Below are positions 1 through 9,129 of a stretch of 64,000 bases of DNA, one piece after another (within the stretch, counting starts at the first letter, position 1; every line of letters starts with the position of its first letter). Below the pieces are notes generated by a model that was not told the DNA's origin, ran no database searches, and saw nothing but the letters and a program-made list of their open reading frames with translations. This DNA is from Janthinobacterium saanense (GTDB lineage Bacteria; Pseudomonadota; Gammaproteobacteria; Burkholderiales; Burkholderiaceae_D). The DNA is taken from positions 1 to 64,000 of the forward strand of contig NZ_JACHCI010000016.1 of assembly GCF_014200675.1 (NCBI RefSeq), read 5' to 3'. The position numbers and the translations under genes are program-made.

Positions 1-41
1 CAAATCAACTTGCGCGATTCGCCGTAAAATGGTGCTTCGAT

Positions 42-86
42 GTGTAACCTATGTCTCCCGACAAAGTGTTACCCATGTCTCCCGAC
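42..86. repeat. Two 21-bp direct repeats, possible IS-end remnant
   Basis: GTGTAACCTATGTCTCCCGAC (split: GTGTAACCTA + TGTCTCCCGAC) at 42-62 is followed by a copy with two mismatches (GTGTTACCCA + TGTCTCCCGAC) at 66-86, a period of 24 bp. Repeated GTGTTACCCATGTCTCC-type blocks are, from memory, typical of the multiple terminal repeats of IS21- or IS481-like elements. No transposase is in the window, so the element, if any, lies to the left. Confidence 0.4.
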
Positions 87-111
87 TAAACACCCGGAGG
101 GTACGACCCCA

Positions 112-137
112 AAAAAAGCGCCCGCAGGCGCTTTTTT
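112..137 (-). terminator. Rho-independent terminator of the FadL-type gene
   Basis: A GCGCC/GGCGC stem (118-122 with 127-131, loop CGCA) is flanked by six A and six T, so it can work in both directions. It lies 17 bp beyond the stop codon of the minus-strand porin gene ending at 154. Confidence 0.8.
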
Positions 138-153
138 CACATCATGGCATCAC

Positions 154-1602
154 TTAAAACTTGTAGTTGTAAGCCACGCCCAGCAACTGCATGCGGGTCT
201 TGAACAGGCCCTTGGTGGTTTCACCGTTGCCGGTGCAGCCAGGCGTCACGGGCGAGCAGTTGTTCGTGTAGTTCACGCCGGCGTCCTTGAAGTCCAGGAA
301 GCTGTAGGCCAGGTCCAGCGAGGACTTGTCATTGAGCTTCCAGTTGGCGCCGATCGAGTACTGCATGCGGTCACTGTCCGGCAAGGCCGGGTGGCGCAGT
401 TCATCGTTCTGCACCGGCGCCTGGTCGTGGGCGATACCGGCGCGCAGCAGCAGGCTGTCGCTGTACTTGTAGCTGGTGCCCAGCGAAATGCGGTAGGTAT
501 CCTTCCAGTTCTGGCGGATGCGTTCAGCGCCTTCGCCCGTCGGCGGGAACTGGATGTCCAGGTTTTGCAGGCGCGAAGTACGGCTCCAGGTCACGTCGCC
601 CATCAGCGCCCATTTGTCATCCATTTGATGGAAGGCGTTGACCGACAGGGTTTCCGGCGTACGCACTTCTACCAGCGCCTGCGAATTGACCTTGCCCGAA
701 GCGCTGGAGATAAAGCTATTCACGGCAGCGTTGTTCGACACTTGCGAGAAGTCCCAGATGGTGCTGCCCTTGAGCTTGTGCGAGATCGACGAGCGGTAGG
801 CAATACCGAAGCGCGTGCCTTCATTGAGCTGGTACAGATAGCCAAGGTTGAAACCAAAGCCCCAGTCATGGCCATCCATCTCGGCATGGCCATCGCCGGC
901 GTTTTGCAAGGCCAGGCCGGCCGCTTGCGCGGCGGCTGGACCTTGCGTCTGATAGATCTTGCCCAGGAAGGCTTGCGCTGCAGCTGGCGCGTGGGCATTC
1001 AGGAAGGCAACCGTGCCTGGCACGTCTACCGCCTGGCCCAGTTCTGCCTTCATGTATTCGGCGGTGATGCCGAAACCGAAGGAATGATGTTCATCGAGCT
1101 TGAAGGCCACCGATGGGTTGAGCGCAACGGCTTCGAGCTTGATATTGGTGATCGCGTAGCGGCCACTCCATTGATTGCCATAATCGAGCTTGGCGCCATA
1201 GGGCACGAACAGGCCGGCGCCTATGGTCCATTGATCATTGATTTTCTTGCTGGCATAGATGGCCGGCGCAACCACGCCATTGGGCGCGTAATCCTTGGCG
1301 GCGCCCGTCGTCGGGCGTCCCGTGAAGGTGGTCGAACCCGTATCCTGGAACGAGGAATGCGGCAGCACCAGGGTACCGCCGCCGACGATCTGCGTGCCGT
1401 CCAGGCGCGACAGGCCGGCCGGGTTGTAGAAGATGGTGGAAGCGTCGGAGGCTTCGGCGCCGTTGGCGTCGGCCGTACCCTGGCCGGACACGCTTTGCGA
1501 GCCGAAACGGTAACCGGAAGCCTGGGCGGTGGCCGACATGCCAGCCAAGGCGGCGGCAACGACAAAGGGAAGGCACTTCAGGGGCAAATAGGTATGTTTC
1601 AA
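154..1602 (-). CDS. FadL/OmpP1/TodX-family outer-membrane transporter
   Basis: Predicted outer-membrane beta-barrel that takes up long-chain fatty acids or other hydrophobic compounds. The 482-residue length fits the family. An N-terminal signal peptide ends near residue 28 (AQASG), followed directly by the family's N-terminal hatch segment with GSGYR-like and NPAGLSRLDG motifs (FadL NPA signature, about residues 60-70). The protein ends in an aromatic-Lys-Phe, as expected for BAM recognition. The start is TTG at 1600-1602, preceded by a GAGAGA ribosome binding site. A perfect 8-bp inverted repeat lies 63-84 bp upstream and a terminator follows the gene, so it appears monocistronic. The exact substrate cannot be told from sequence. 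Confidence 0.9.
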   Translation of the reverse strand: MKHTYLPLKCLPFVVAAALAGMSATAQASGYRFGSQSVSGQGTADANGAEASDASTIFYNPAGLSRLDGTQIVGGGTLVLPHSSFQDTGSTTFTGRPTTGAAKDYAPNGVVAPAIYASKKINDQWTIGAGLFVPYGAKLDYGNQWSGRYAITNIKLEAVALNPSVAFKLDEHHSFGFGITAEYMKAELGQAVDVPGTVAFLNAHAPAAAQAFLGKIYQTQGPAAAQAAGLALQNAGDGHAEMDGHDWGFGFNLGYLYQLNEGTRFGIAYRSSISHKLKGSTIWDFSQVSNNAAVNSFISSASGKVNSQALVEVRTPETLSVNAFHQMDDKWALMGDVTWSRTSRLQNLDIQFPPTGEGAERIRQNWKDTYRISLGTSYKYSDSLLLRAGIAHDQAPVQNDELRHPALPDSDRMQYSIGANWKLNDKSSLDLAYSFLDFKDAGVNYTNNCSPVTPGCTGNGETTKGLFKTRMQLLGVAYNYKF

Positions 1603-1664
1603 TTGAGTCTCTCTTTATTATATGGCTTGCTTGACAGGGCTTCTCATTCAGCACTTTGCATGCA

Positions 1665-1686
1665 GTCCTGAACTCCAATTCAGGAC
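1665..1686. promoter_or_regulatory. Inverted repeat upstream of FadL-type gene
   Basis: GTCCTGAA (1665-1672) and TTCAGGAC (1679-1686) form a perfect 8-bp inverted repeat with a 6-bp centre, in the gap between the two minus-strand genes. Its position 63-84 bp before the porin start fits an operator. It is not an obvious match to a regulator site I know. Confidence 0.35.
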
Positions 1687-1710
1687 CGCATGCATGCAGC
1701 ATATAATATT

Positions 1711-1739
1711 TTTTAAAAAAAAGCGAACGGTCGCTCTTT
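1711..1739 (-). terminator. Terminator of the GGDEF/EAL gene
   Basis: Read on the minus strand, an AGCGA/TCGCT stem with a 4-base loop is followed by a run of eight T, beginning right after the stop codon of the c-di-GMP gene at 1740. The A-rich side lengthens the stem. Confidence 0.75.
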
Positions 1740-4535
1740 TTATTTCGAGACACTTTCAAGGCTGATAACAGTCGCAAAATCCGGGCTGGCGACGGTGCTA
1801 TACGGCGGCAGGACGCGGGCTTTTTGGGGGATCAGGAAGCGCTTGAGCATCAGTTCCAGCATCTGCTCGGCGGGCACCGGGCGCGACACATAATAGCCCT
1901 GCACCTCGTTGCATTGCAGCGCGCGCAAGATCTCCAGCTGCTCCGCCGTTTCCACGCCTTCGGCCACCACGCTCATGCCCAGCGCATGCGCCATCGACAA
2001 AATCGCGCGCACGAACACTTCGCCCTGCTCCGAACGCCCCAGCTCCATGGTGAAGGCGCGGTCGATCTTCAAGCCATCCATGGCAAACTTCTGCAACTGC
2101 GACAGCGAGGAATAACCGGTGCCGAAATCGTCGACCAGCAGCCGCACGCCCAGCGCGCGTATCGCCGCCAGCTGTTCCACGGCGCGGTTCTGTTCATCCA
2201 TCATGGCCGATTCCGTGATCTCGACTTCGATCAGGCGCGCCTCGATGCGATGGCGGGCCAGGGCAGACGCCAGCACTTCGTGTACGTCGCCGCGGCCGAA
2301 CTGGCGCGCCGAGACGTTGATCGAGACCGGCACCAGCTCCATGCCATAGCCCTTCCAGCGCGCCATCTGCTGGCAGACTTTTTCAATCACCACCTCGCCC
2401 AGCTGCGATATCAGGCCGCTGCTCTCGGCCACGGCGATGAATTCCAGCGGCGGCACCATGCCGTGCAGCGGATGCATCCAGCGCACCAGCGCCTCCATGC
2501 TGCACAGCTGGCCACTCATGGCGTCCACGCGCGGCTGGTAGACAACCAGGAACTGATCCTGCTCCAGCGCCGTCACCAGGCTTTGCTCCAGTTCGCGCCG
2601 GTTGCGGATGGTTTCAAACAGTTCGGGCTGGAAGAAACGGTGATGGCCCTTGCCCGCCGCCTTCACGGCATACATGGCGATGTCGGCATTCTTCAGCAGC
2701 ACGTCCGTCTCGCCGCCATCGCGCGGATACAGGCTGATGCCGATCGAGGCGCCCATCTTGTGCCGCTCGACACCGAGATAAAACGGTTCATCGAAAGCGA
2801 GGGCGATGCGCTGCGCCACCTGCTCGGCGCGCTCCTCGTCTTCCATCGGGTCGAGGATGACGATAAATTCATCGCCGCCCAGGCGCGCCACATGGTCGCC
2901 CGGCCGCAGCACGGCTTTCAGGCGCAGCGAGGCAGCGCGCAGCACCTTGTCGCCCTGCGCGTGGCCTTGCGTGTCATTGATATCCTTGAAACCATCGAGA
3001 TCGATGAACAGCAGCGCCAGCATATGGCCATCGATGGCCGCGCGCGCCAGGGCATTGGGCAGGAATTGCTGCAGCCAGTGGCGATTCGGCAGCCCCGTCA
3101 AGCCATCTTCATTGGCCAGGCGGCGCAAATCCTGTTCGTGTTCCTTGGCCGTGCTGATGTCTTGCAAGGTGACCGCCAGGCGCTCGCCGCTGCGCACCAG
3201 GCGCCGGCGTATCCAGCGCAGCTCGAATGGATTTCCCTCCTGCAGCTCGATTTCTTCTTCTGAAAAACCGGACTCCATGGCGGCCCGGTAGCTCTGCATC
3301 AGGTCGCGGAAATACTGTTCGTGCGCGCGCTCCTGCATGCGCATGCCCAGCAGCTGGTCGCGCCGCACGCCAAAGAAACGGGCGCCCGGTTCATTGCAGT
3401 CGACGATCTCGAAATCGATGATCGCGCCCGCCTCATCGCGCAGCGCGGCAATGATGTAAAAGCCGTCGCTGGTGCCTTCGGTGGCCATGCGATAGGCATT
3501 GCGCACGCCCGCCGACAAATGATGGCGCCAGGCCAGGCGCAGCGACAGCATGGTGGCGATCACGGTAAAGGCCAGCAGCAGCAGGCTGACGGCCGCCGCG
3601 ATCCACATATAGATGGTGCGCGTTTCTTCGTAGGGATGCAGTACTTCCGCATCGCTCAGGCCCACCACGGCCGTGAAAGGATAGGCTTTCAAGGCTTGCC
3701 AGCCCACGTAGCGGCCTTGCTTGTCGGAAAACGCCACCCGGCCACCCGACTGCATGGAGCCGCTATCCGTTTCCAGGAAACTGGTGTCAAAGAAAGGCGT
3801 GCCCTGCACCGGCAAGACGCGTGTACCAAGGCGCGTGCTGAACAGCTCGCCCTCTTCACCCACCACGGCCGACATGCCCAGTTTGCCGAAATTGACGCTG
3901 TCGTAGAACTCTGCAAAATAGGCCGAATGGATGGAAATGAGCAGCACGCCGTCAAAATTGCCATCCGCATCTTCCAGCCGGCGCGTGAAATGCACGAGGG
4001 TATTGTCATCGCCCTTGGCCGCGCCTTCATTGGCACGCCCCAGACCGATGCGCAAGGCGCTGGAATTGCTGCGCCAGTGACGCAGCAGGAAATCGCTGCG
4101 CTCGCTGGTGCGCAAACGCTGCAAGGGCGCCGTGGCAGTGACGGCGTGTCCCTTGCGGTCGAGGATGGCCACAAGGGCAAATTGCGGCAAGGCATACATG
4201 CCCTGCGTCTTCAATTCATCGAGCCGCAGCTTCCCCTGTGATTTTTCCCACTCATATTTCAGTTGCAAGGTCAGCTGGTCCATCTGTTCCAAGGTGCGCA
4301 GCAGATACTGGCTGTAGGCCTTCGAGAGCGAGGCAACGCTGTCGAGCGCCTGCTGCTGCGCCACCTTCTTTTCCGCTTCCAGCTGCACCAAAGTGGCGGT
4401 CCACAGCACGGCGCACAGGGCCAGGCAGAGCAAAGGCCATGCCAGGATCAGACGCAGATTGGCCTTGAGGAAATCAGTCCGGCTCATTTCCACCACGGCA
4501 GCGTTATTATTATTCACAAATTGTCGCAAGAACAT
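1740..4535 (-). CDS. Membrane GGDEF-EAL cyclic-di-GMP protein with Cache-like sensor and PAS
   Basis: Makes and/or degrades the second messenger c-di-GMP at the inner membrane. Order of domains in 931 residues: transmembrane helix about 28-50, periplasmic Cache-like sensor about 51-305, second helix about 309-335, PAS about 345-465, GGDEF about 475-640, EAL about 650-905. The GGDEF motif is intact (554-558) with an RxxD inhibitory I-site five residues before it (545-548). The EAL motif (682-684, MEALVRW), DDFGTGYSSL (803-812) and EGVET are also intact, so both activities are possible; which dominates is unknown. A start at Met17 (MSRTDFL) is an alternative. It stands alone with its own terminator. 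Confidence 0.92.
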   Translation of the reverse strand: MFLRQFVNNNNAAVVEMSRTDFLKANLRLILAWPLLCLALCAVLWTATLVQLEAEKKVAQQQALDSVASLSKAYSQYLLRTLEQMDQLTLQLKYEWEKSQGKLRLDELKTQGMYALPQFALVAILDRKGHAVTATAPLQRLRTSERSDFLLRHWRSNSSALRIGLGRANEGAAKGDDNTLVHFTRRLEDADGNFDGVLLISIHSAYFAEFYDSVNFGKLGMSAVVGEEGELFSTRLGTRVLPVQGTPFFDTSFLETDSGSMQSGGRVAFSDKQGRYVGWQALKAYPFTAVVGLSDAEVLHPYEETRTIYMWIAAAVSLLLLAFTVIATMLSLRLAWRHHLSAGVRNAYRMATEGTSDGFYIIAALRDEAGAIIDFEIVDCNEPGARFFGVRRDQLLGMRMQERAHEQYFRDLMQSYRAAMESGFSEEEIELQEGNPFELRWIRRRLVRSGERLAVTLQDISTAKEHEQDLRRLANEDGLTGLPNRHWLQQFLPNALARAAIDGHMLALLFIDLDGFKDINDTQGHAQGDKVLRAASLRLKAVLRPGDHVARLGGDEFIVILDPMEDEERAEQVAQRIALAFDEPFYLGVERHKMGASIGISLYPRDGGETDVLLKNADIAMYAVKAAGKGHHRFFQPELFETIRNRRELEQSLVTALEQDQFLVVYQPRVDAMSGQLCSMEALVRWMHPLHGMVPPLEFIAVAESSGLISQLGEVVIEKVCQQMARWKGYGMELVPVSINVSARQFGRGDVHEVLASALARHRIEARLIEVEITESAMMDEQNRAVEQLAAIRALGVRLLVDDFGTGYSSLSQLQKFAMDGLKIDRAFTMELGRSEQGEVFVRAILSMAHALGMSVVAEGVETAEQLEILRALQCNEVQGYYVSRPVPAEQMLELMLKRFLIPQKARVLPPYSTVASPDFATVISLESVSK

Positions 4536-4725
4536 GGTGCAGCATCTGCCGTTTCTATATTGTTACCCTGGAGACACACAAGTTACCACAGAGTCAAATA
4601 ATGTGGGGTGACGCCTGCAACATTATGTAAACGGTCACCCTCTTTTTGCAGTCTCGTCCGGCCTGTCGTGCCGCCCTGCGCTGCGTTACAATCACCATCC
4701 TTACCGTAGTAAAGCCGGAGCACAT

Positions 4726-5697
4726 ATGCAGCAATACCAAGATTTGATCAAGACCGTCCTTGAAACAGGCAGCTGGCAAGACAACCGCACGGGCATCCGC
4801 ACCTTGAGCGTGCCGGGCGCCATGATGCGTTTCGACCTGGCCGATGGCTTTCCTGCCGTCACCACCAAGAAGCTGGCGTTCAAATCAGTGATCGGCGAAT
4901 TGTGCGCCTTCTTGCGCGCTTCGCGCAATGCGGCCGAATTCCGCGCCCTCGGCTGCAAGGTATGGGACCAGAACGCCAATGAAAATGCGCAATGGCTGGC
5001 CAACCCGTATCGCGAAGGCGAAGACGACCTGGGTCCCGTGTACGGCGTGCAATGGCGCCAGTGGCCAGCCTACAAGCTGCTGGGTGCTGATCAGCCGGCA
5101 CAAATTGCCGATGCGCAAAAGAACGGTTTTACCGTGGTCGCTCCCATCGTCGAAGATGGCGTGCAAAAAGTGCTGCTGTACAAGGCTGTCGACCAGTTGC
5201 GCGAGTGTCTGGACACCATCATCCACAATCCCGGCAGCCGCCGCATCTTGTTCCACGGCTGGAATCCTGCCGTGCTCGACGCCGTCGCCCTGCCCGCCTG
5301 CCATTTGCTGTACCAGTTCATCTCGAACGCCAATACGCGCGAAATTTCGCTGTGTTTATATGTGCGCAGCAACGATATCGGCCTGGGCACGCCCTTCAAT
5401 ATCGCCGAAGGCGCGGCCCTGCTGCACCTGGTGGCCCGTTTGACCGGCTACACGCCGCGCTGGTTCACTTATTTTATCGGCGACGCCCATATCTATGAAA
5501 ACCACCTGGAGATGGTCAAGGAGCAATTGAACCGCGCGCCCTTCCCCGCGCCCCAGTTCATCATCTCGGACCGCGTGCCCGATTTTGCCAAGACGGGCAA
5601 ATACGAACCGGAATGGCTGGAAAAGATCGAACCGTCCGATTTCTCGCTGCAAGGCTATGAACACCACGCCCCGATCAAGGCGGCGATGGCGGTCTGA
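4726..5697 (+). CDS. thyA: Thymidylate synthase
   Basis: Converts dUMP and methylene-tetrahydrofolate to dTMP and dihydrofolate, in the cytoplasm. The catalytic cysteine is C192 in [10 protein letters not shown], and the dUMP-binding RxxxFHGWNP and [12 protein letters not shown] segments are present. At 323 residues it is longer than the 264-residue E. coli enzyme. The extra length is mostly an insert around residues 118-150, of a kind seen in several betaproteobacterial ThyA proteins. GGAG at 4717-4720 sits five bases before the ATG. The stop codon overlaps the start of the next reading frame by one base (TGATG), suggesting translational coupling. folA, which recycles the dihydrofolate product, lies 3.4 kb downstream. 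Confidence 0.97.
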   Translation: MQQYQDLIKTVLETGSWQDNRTGIRTLSVPGAMMRFDLADGFPAVTTKKLAFKSVIGELCAFLRASRNAAEFRALGCKVWDQNANENAQWLANPYREGEDDLGPVYGVQWRQWPAYKLLGADQPAQIADAQKNGFTVVAPIVEDGVQKVLLYKAVDQLRECLDTIIHNPGSRRILFHGWNPAVLDAVALPACHLLYQFISNANTREISLCLYVRSNDIGLGTPFNIAEGAALLHLVARLTGYTPRWFTYFIGDAHIYENHLEMVKEQLNRAPFPAPQFIISDRVPDFAKTGKYEPEWLEKIEPSDFSLQGYEHHAPIKAAMAV

Positions 5698-6082
5698 TGG
5701 CGACCGCAGCGCTGGAAAACCTGCGCACAAAGCTGTTTGAGGATAGCGAGGGCAGCAAGTTCGCGCGCCTGAAAGACCGCCTGCTGAAAAACCATGGGCA
5801 GCAAGAGCGGCTGGCGGTGCTGTCCATGCTGGTCGACTATGTGCGTGACGAACACGGCTATGCCTGGAATCCAGTCACGCAAGAAACCATCACAGACTGG
5901 CCTGCACAGTACCTGGTGTAGCCAACGCAGGCGACGATCCGCTGTGCCTGGACCTGGGCCACATCGAAGGCCACTCTGCCCCCGTGCTGTGGGCCATGCA
6001 TGGCGCAGGGCGCTGGGACTTTGAGCCGTATTGCGCGAGTTTTGTCGAGTTTATTGCTGAGCTGGCGGAAAAAACAGGCTGA
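5697..6082 (+). pseudogene. SUKH (SMI1/KNR4)-like small protein gene, frameshifted
   Basis: The first frame runs from 5697 to a stop at 5919-5921 (74 residues, ending PAQYLV). From about 5918 a different frame continues without interruption as VANAGDDPLCLDLGH...PVLWAMHGAGRWDF... to a TGA at 6080-6082. Together the two parts read as one protein of about 128 residues whose C-terminal half fits the SMI1/KNR4 pattern (GGDPxxxD, HG-x-G-W, FxEF). Loss of one base in GTGGTAGCC near 5915-5920 explains the break. The gene overlaps thyA by one base at its start and the convergent sensor kinase by about 30 bp at its end. It may be a real mutation or a sequencing error. SUKH proteins are often immunity proteins, but no toxin is nearby. 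Confidence 0.5.
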
Positions 6083-7457
6083 AGCAAGTCACACCATCCC
6101 GGCTTTCGGCGCTCCACTTACCCTGATGCAAGGTCATGATGCTGCGCACGATGGCCAGGCCCAGGCCGCTGGAGGATGACGAGGCGTGGCGCGATGGGTC
6201 GGCCCGGTAAAAGCGGTCGAACAGCCGGGCCAGGTGGTGTTCGGCGATGGTGGGACCGGTGTTTTCCACCGTGATGGTGGCGCCGGCCGCATCCTGGCTT
6301 GCCGCCAGGATTATCTCGCTGCCCGGTTCGGCATAGCGCACGGCATTGGCCAGCAGGTTGGCCAGGGCGCGGCGCAGCAGGACGGCGTCGGCCCAGACTG
6401 TTCCTTCGCCGCGCAGTACCAGGCGCACTTCGCGCTCTTCGGCCGGGCCTTCGAAATAATCGGCCAGGCGCTGGAATTCGGCGCTGACATCGACCGCCTT
6501 GCACTCGATCACATGATCGGCGTGCTCGGCGCGCGCCAGGAACAGCATGCTGTCGGTCATCTTCGACAGGCGCTGCAATTCTTCGAAATTCGATCCCAGC
6601 AGTCTTTGATAATAATCCACGTCGCGGCGCTGGCCCAGCGCCACTTCGGTCTGGCCCAGCATATTGCCGATAGGCGTGCGCAAATCGTGCGCCATGTCGG
6701 CCGACACCTGGCTCAGTTGCGTAAAACTGCTTTCCAGCCGGTCCAGCATGCCGTTGAACCCTGTAATCAGCGGCAACAGTTCTTGCGGCGCACCCACCTT
6801 ATCGATGCGTACGGACAAGTTGCGAATGCCGATGGCGCCCGTCTGCTCGGCCAGCTGGCGCAGCGGCAACAGGCCACGCCGCGCGATCCAGTAAGCCAGC
6901 AGCGCGCTCAGCACCGACATGATGGCTGCCAGCAAGACGATCTGATCGCGGTAATTGCCCAGCATGCGTGTACGCTCAGTCAGCAAACGGCCCGAGGTAA
7001 TCAGCAAGGGCTCTTGCGCATGGCTGGTGATGGCGGCGGCCGAAACGGCGATAAACGGCGTGCCGTCAGGTTCGATCCGATGATGCACGGTGTCCAGCGA
7101 CAGCGGCGCATCGGCCGCCACCGGCTTGACGTCAGGCACGCGGCTGTTGCCGGGATTGACTTCGATCAGCGGCGCCTGGCCCGGATACTGCAAGACCAGC
7201 AAGGCTTCGCGGTTGCCCAGCATATTGGCGAACAGATGCGGTTTCTGACGTATCAAATCGACCACATCGACGTCGCGCAGCAAGGTGCGCAGCTGGTCGA
7301 CCCGGTTGACCAGCGCCGCGTCGTCGCGCACGGTCAGCTGCTGTTCCAGCGCCCGGTACAGGGCATAACCGAGCGCGGCCGTCGCGGCAAAGGTCAGCAA
7401 GGCGAACAGCAGCGCCAGCCGGTTGATCAGCGAATGCGATTGCCTGGCCAGCTTCAT
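6051..7457 (-). CDS. Heavy-metal-type sensor histidine kinase (CusS/CopS-like)
   Basis: Inner-membrane sensor kinase of 468 residues. Transmembrane helix about 14-36, periplasmic sensor about 37-170, second helix about 172-192, HAMP about 193-245, HisKA with the phosphorylated H257 in AHDLRTP, then HATPase with the N-box ([12 protein letters not shown]) and G-box (GLGLAIVRS). The [19 protein letters not shown] stretch is the signature of the CusS/CopS heavy-metal family. Its ATG overlaps the response-regulator stop by four bases, so the two are co-translated. No copper efflux or oxidase genes are adjacent, so the metal specificity is only inferred from family. Confidence 0.88.
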   Translation of the reverse strand: MKLARQSHSLINRLALLFALLTFAATAALGYALYRALEQQLTVRDDAALVNRVDQLRTLLRDVDVVDLIRQKPHLFANMLGNREALLVLQYPGQAPLIEVNPGNSRVPDVKPVAADAPLSLDTVHHRIEPDGTPFIAVSAAAITSHAQEPLLITSGRLLTERTRMLGNYRDQIVLLAAIMSVLSALLAYWIARRGLLPLRQLAEQTGAIGIRNLSVRIDKVGAPQELLPLITGFNGMLDRLESSFTQLSQVSADMAHDLRTPIGNMLGQTEVALGQRRDVDYYQRLLGSNFEELQRLSKMTDSMLFLARAEHADHVIECKAVDVSAEFQRLADYFEGPAEEREVRLVLRGEGTVWADAVLLRRALANLLANAVRYAEPGSEIILAASQDAAGATITVENTGPTIAEHHLARLFDRFYRADPSRHASSSSSGLGLAIVRSIMTLHQGKWSAESRDGVTCFSLFFPPAQQ

Positions 7458-8122
7458 GTTTCCTCTTCAAAACGATAGCCCACGCCATGCACGGTGTGGA
7501 TCAGCCGTGTAGCGAACGGTTCGTCTATCTTTTGGCGCAAGCGCCGCACGGAGACATCGACCACATTGGTGTCGCTGTCGAAATTCATGTCCCACACGCG
7601 CGAAGCGATCAGCGAGCGCGACAGGACTTGCCCCTGGTTCGAGGCAAAAAAGTGCAGCAGATTAAATTCCTTGTTGGTCAGGCTGAGCCGGGTACCGGCT
7701 CGCACGACCTTGCGCTTGGGCACGTCAATCTGCAGGTCGGCAATGGCGATCACATCTTCCTGGCGCACTTGCTGGCCGCGCCGCAGCGCCACGCGTATGC
7801 GTGCCAGCAATTCTGCAAACGAGAACGGCTTGACCAGGTAATCGTCGGCGCCCAGTTCCAGGCCCTTCAAGCGGTCATCCAGAGTACCGCGCGCCGTCAG
7901 GAACAGCACCGGCGTGCCGGTGCCCAGCTTGCGCATGACTTCCCAGCCATCCATTTCCGGCATCATGACGTCGAGCAAGATCAAGTCGTAGCGCAATTCC
8001 TGCGCCATGAACAGGCCATCGCGCCCGTTTTGCGCCAGATCGACCACATAACCGGCTTCCGTCAAGCCGTTGCGCATGTACTCGCCCGCCTTGGGTTCGT
8101 CTTCGATGACCAGGATTCTCAC
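7454..8122 (-). CDS. OmpR-family response regulator (CusR/CopR-like)
   Basis: DNA-binding partner of the kinase encoded just downstream. Receiver domain at residues 1-115 with acidic pocket E7/D8 and phospho-acceptor D51 ([11 protein letters not shown]) and the conserved Lys in LVKPFSF near residue 100. A winged-helix effector domain follows at about 125-220 ([30 protein letters not shown]). The 222-residue length is standard. Three ATGACA repeats at an 11-bp period lie 71-98 bp upstream, one of them inside AAAATGACAA, the half-site of the known CusR box. Autoregulation is therefore likely. A PhoB-like target preference cannot be excluded. Confidence 0.9.
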   Translation of the reverse strand: MRILVIEDEPKAGEYMRNGLTEAGYVVDLAQNGRDGLFMAQELRYDLILLDVMMPEMDGWEVMRKLGTGTPVLFLTARGTLDDRLKGLELGADDYLVKPFSFAELLARIRVALRRGQQVRQEDVIAIADLQIDVPKRKVVRAGTRLSLTNKEFNLLHFFASNQGQVLSRSLIASRVWDMNFDSDTNVVDVSVRRLRQKIDEPFATRLIHTVHGVGYRFEEET

Positions 8123-8192
8123 GCTGCCGCTCTCTTTCTATTTTTCATGATCCATGATGCTCACAGTATGGCGCAAGCGCGGCAACAGCGGC

Positions 8193-8220
8193 ATGACACA
8201 AAAATGACAAAAAAATGACA
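8193..8220. promoter_or_regulatory. Triple ATGACA direct repeat, likely response-regulator site
   Basis: ATGACA occurs at 8193, 8204 and 8215, exactly 11 bp apart, so on one face of the helix. On the minus strand it reads TGTCAT three times. Such spacing is how OmpR/PhoB-type regulators bind. It sits upstream of the minus-strand response-regulator gene. Confidence 0.6.
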
Positions 8221-8343
8221 GTGCGCTGCTGCGCCATCTTACGCCAGCAATCCACGCGTCCGCCTGCCGCAGGTGGCAAAATGACCGATAATGTTGCCCG
8301 ATGCGGCTGCGGAACAGCGCCGTAATAGCTGACAGGATACTTT

Positions 8344-9087
8344 TTGAATATCACAACGCAAGACCGGATGCGGCTGGACCTGATACCCGGCACCTTATGC
8401 GACGAGCGGCTATGGTCGCCCCTGGCATCAAAGCTGGGCGAAGCTTACGTTTGCAACTGCATACCCTTGCAGCAGGCCGGCACGCGCCAGCAAATGCAGG
8501 AATTGATCGCCAGCCACAGCGCAGCGCAATCGCACCTGGTGGGTTTTTCGCTGGGCGCCTATCTGGCCATCGAACATGCGGTGGCCCATCCGGAGCGGAT
8601 AAAGTCCTTGATCCTGATCGCCAATTCCGCCAGGGGGTTATTGCCGGCAGAAATTGAAGCGCGCGAACGCATCGTCAATATGCTCAAGCGCAACGCCTAT
8701 GCGGGCATCACGCGCCAGCGCTTGCGCGAGCTGCTGCACCCATCCCATTTGCAGGATCAATCCATCACGGGACTGATCGAGCAAATGGGCCTGGACCTGG
8801 GCAAGGACGTGCTGCTGACGCAATTTGCCACCACCATCCACCGCCCCGACCTGATGGAGCGCTTGCCAGAACTGCCCTTCCCCGTGCTGATCGTCGGCGC
8901 CGAAGACGATCAACTGGTGCCAGCGGCCGACTTGCGGGCCATGGCCGAGCGCTTGCCGCACGCCACCCTGCACATGGTGCGCGGCGCCAGCGGCCACATG
9001 ATTCCGCTGGAACAGCCCGATGAACTGGCCGCCGCCATGCGCGCACATTTGCAGACATTTGGAGCGCATCCGCAATTTCAAGGATAA
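8344..9087 (+). CDS. Alpha/beta-fold hydrolase
   Basis: Cytoplasmic hydrolase of unknown substrate, 247 residues. The nucleophile elbow is GFSLG (Ser near residue 66), the acid is probably in VGAEDDQLVP and the histidine in GHMIPLEQP near the C-terminus, as expected for a catalytic triad. The start used is TTG at 8344 because AGGA (8334-8337) lies six bases before it; the ATG at 8368 (MRLDLIPG) is an alternative. It is 42 bp upstream of folA on the same strand and may be co-transcribed with it. The family includes esterases, lipases and C-C hydrolases, so no specific reaction is claimed. Confidence 0.82.
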   Translation: MNITTQDRMRLDLIPGTLCDERLWSPLASKLGEAYVCNCIPLQQAGTRQQMQELIASHSAAQSHLVGFSLGAYLAIEHAVAHPERIKSLILIANSARGLLPAEIEARERIVNMLKRNAYAGITRQRLRELLHPSHLQDQSITGLIEQMGLDLGKDVLLTQFATTIHRPDLMERLPELPFPVLIVGAEDDQLVPAADLRAMAERLPHATLHMVRGASGHMIPLEQPDELAAAMRAHLQTFGAHPQFQG

Positions 9088-9129
9088 TGGCGGGCATAGC
9101 GTTCCGCGCCCACCAAACTTTATGAATCA

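Noticed and set aside
1617-1622. TATAAT (minus strand) as the promoter of the FadL-type gene
   Set aside because: It lies so close to the TTG start that the ribosome binding site would fall at the transcription start, and no -35 element fits.
40-1671. 543-residue frame antisense to the FadL-type gene
   Set aside because: Low-complexity His/Arg/Gly-rich translation without motifs; the opposite strand encodes a full FadL-family porin.
1824-3263. 479-residue frame antisense to the GGDEF/EAL gene
   Set aside because: Shadow of a real gene: rich in His, Gln, Arg and Ala with no domain signature.
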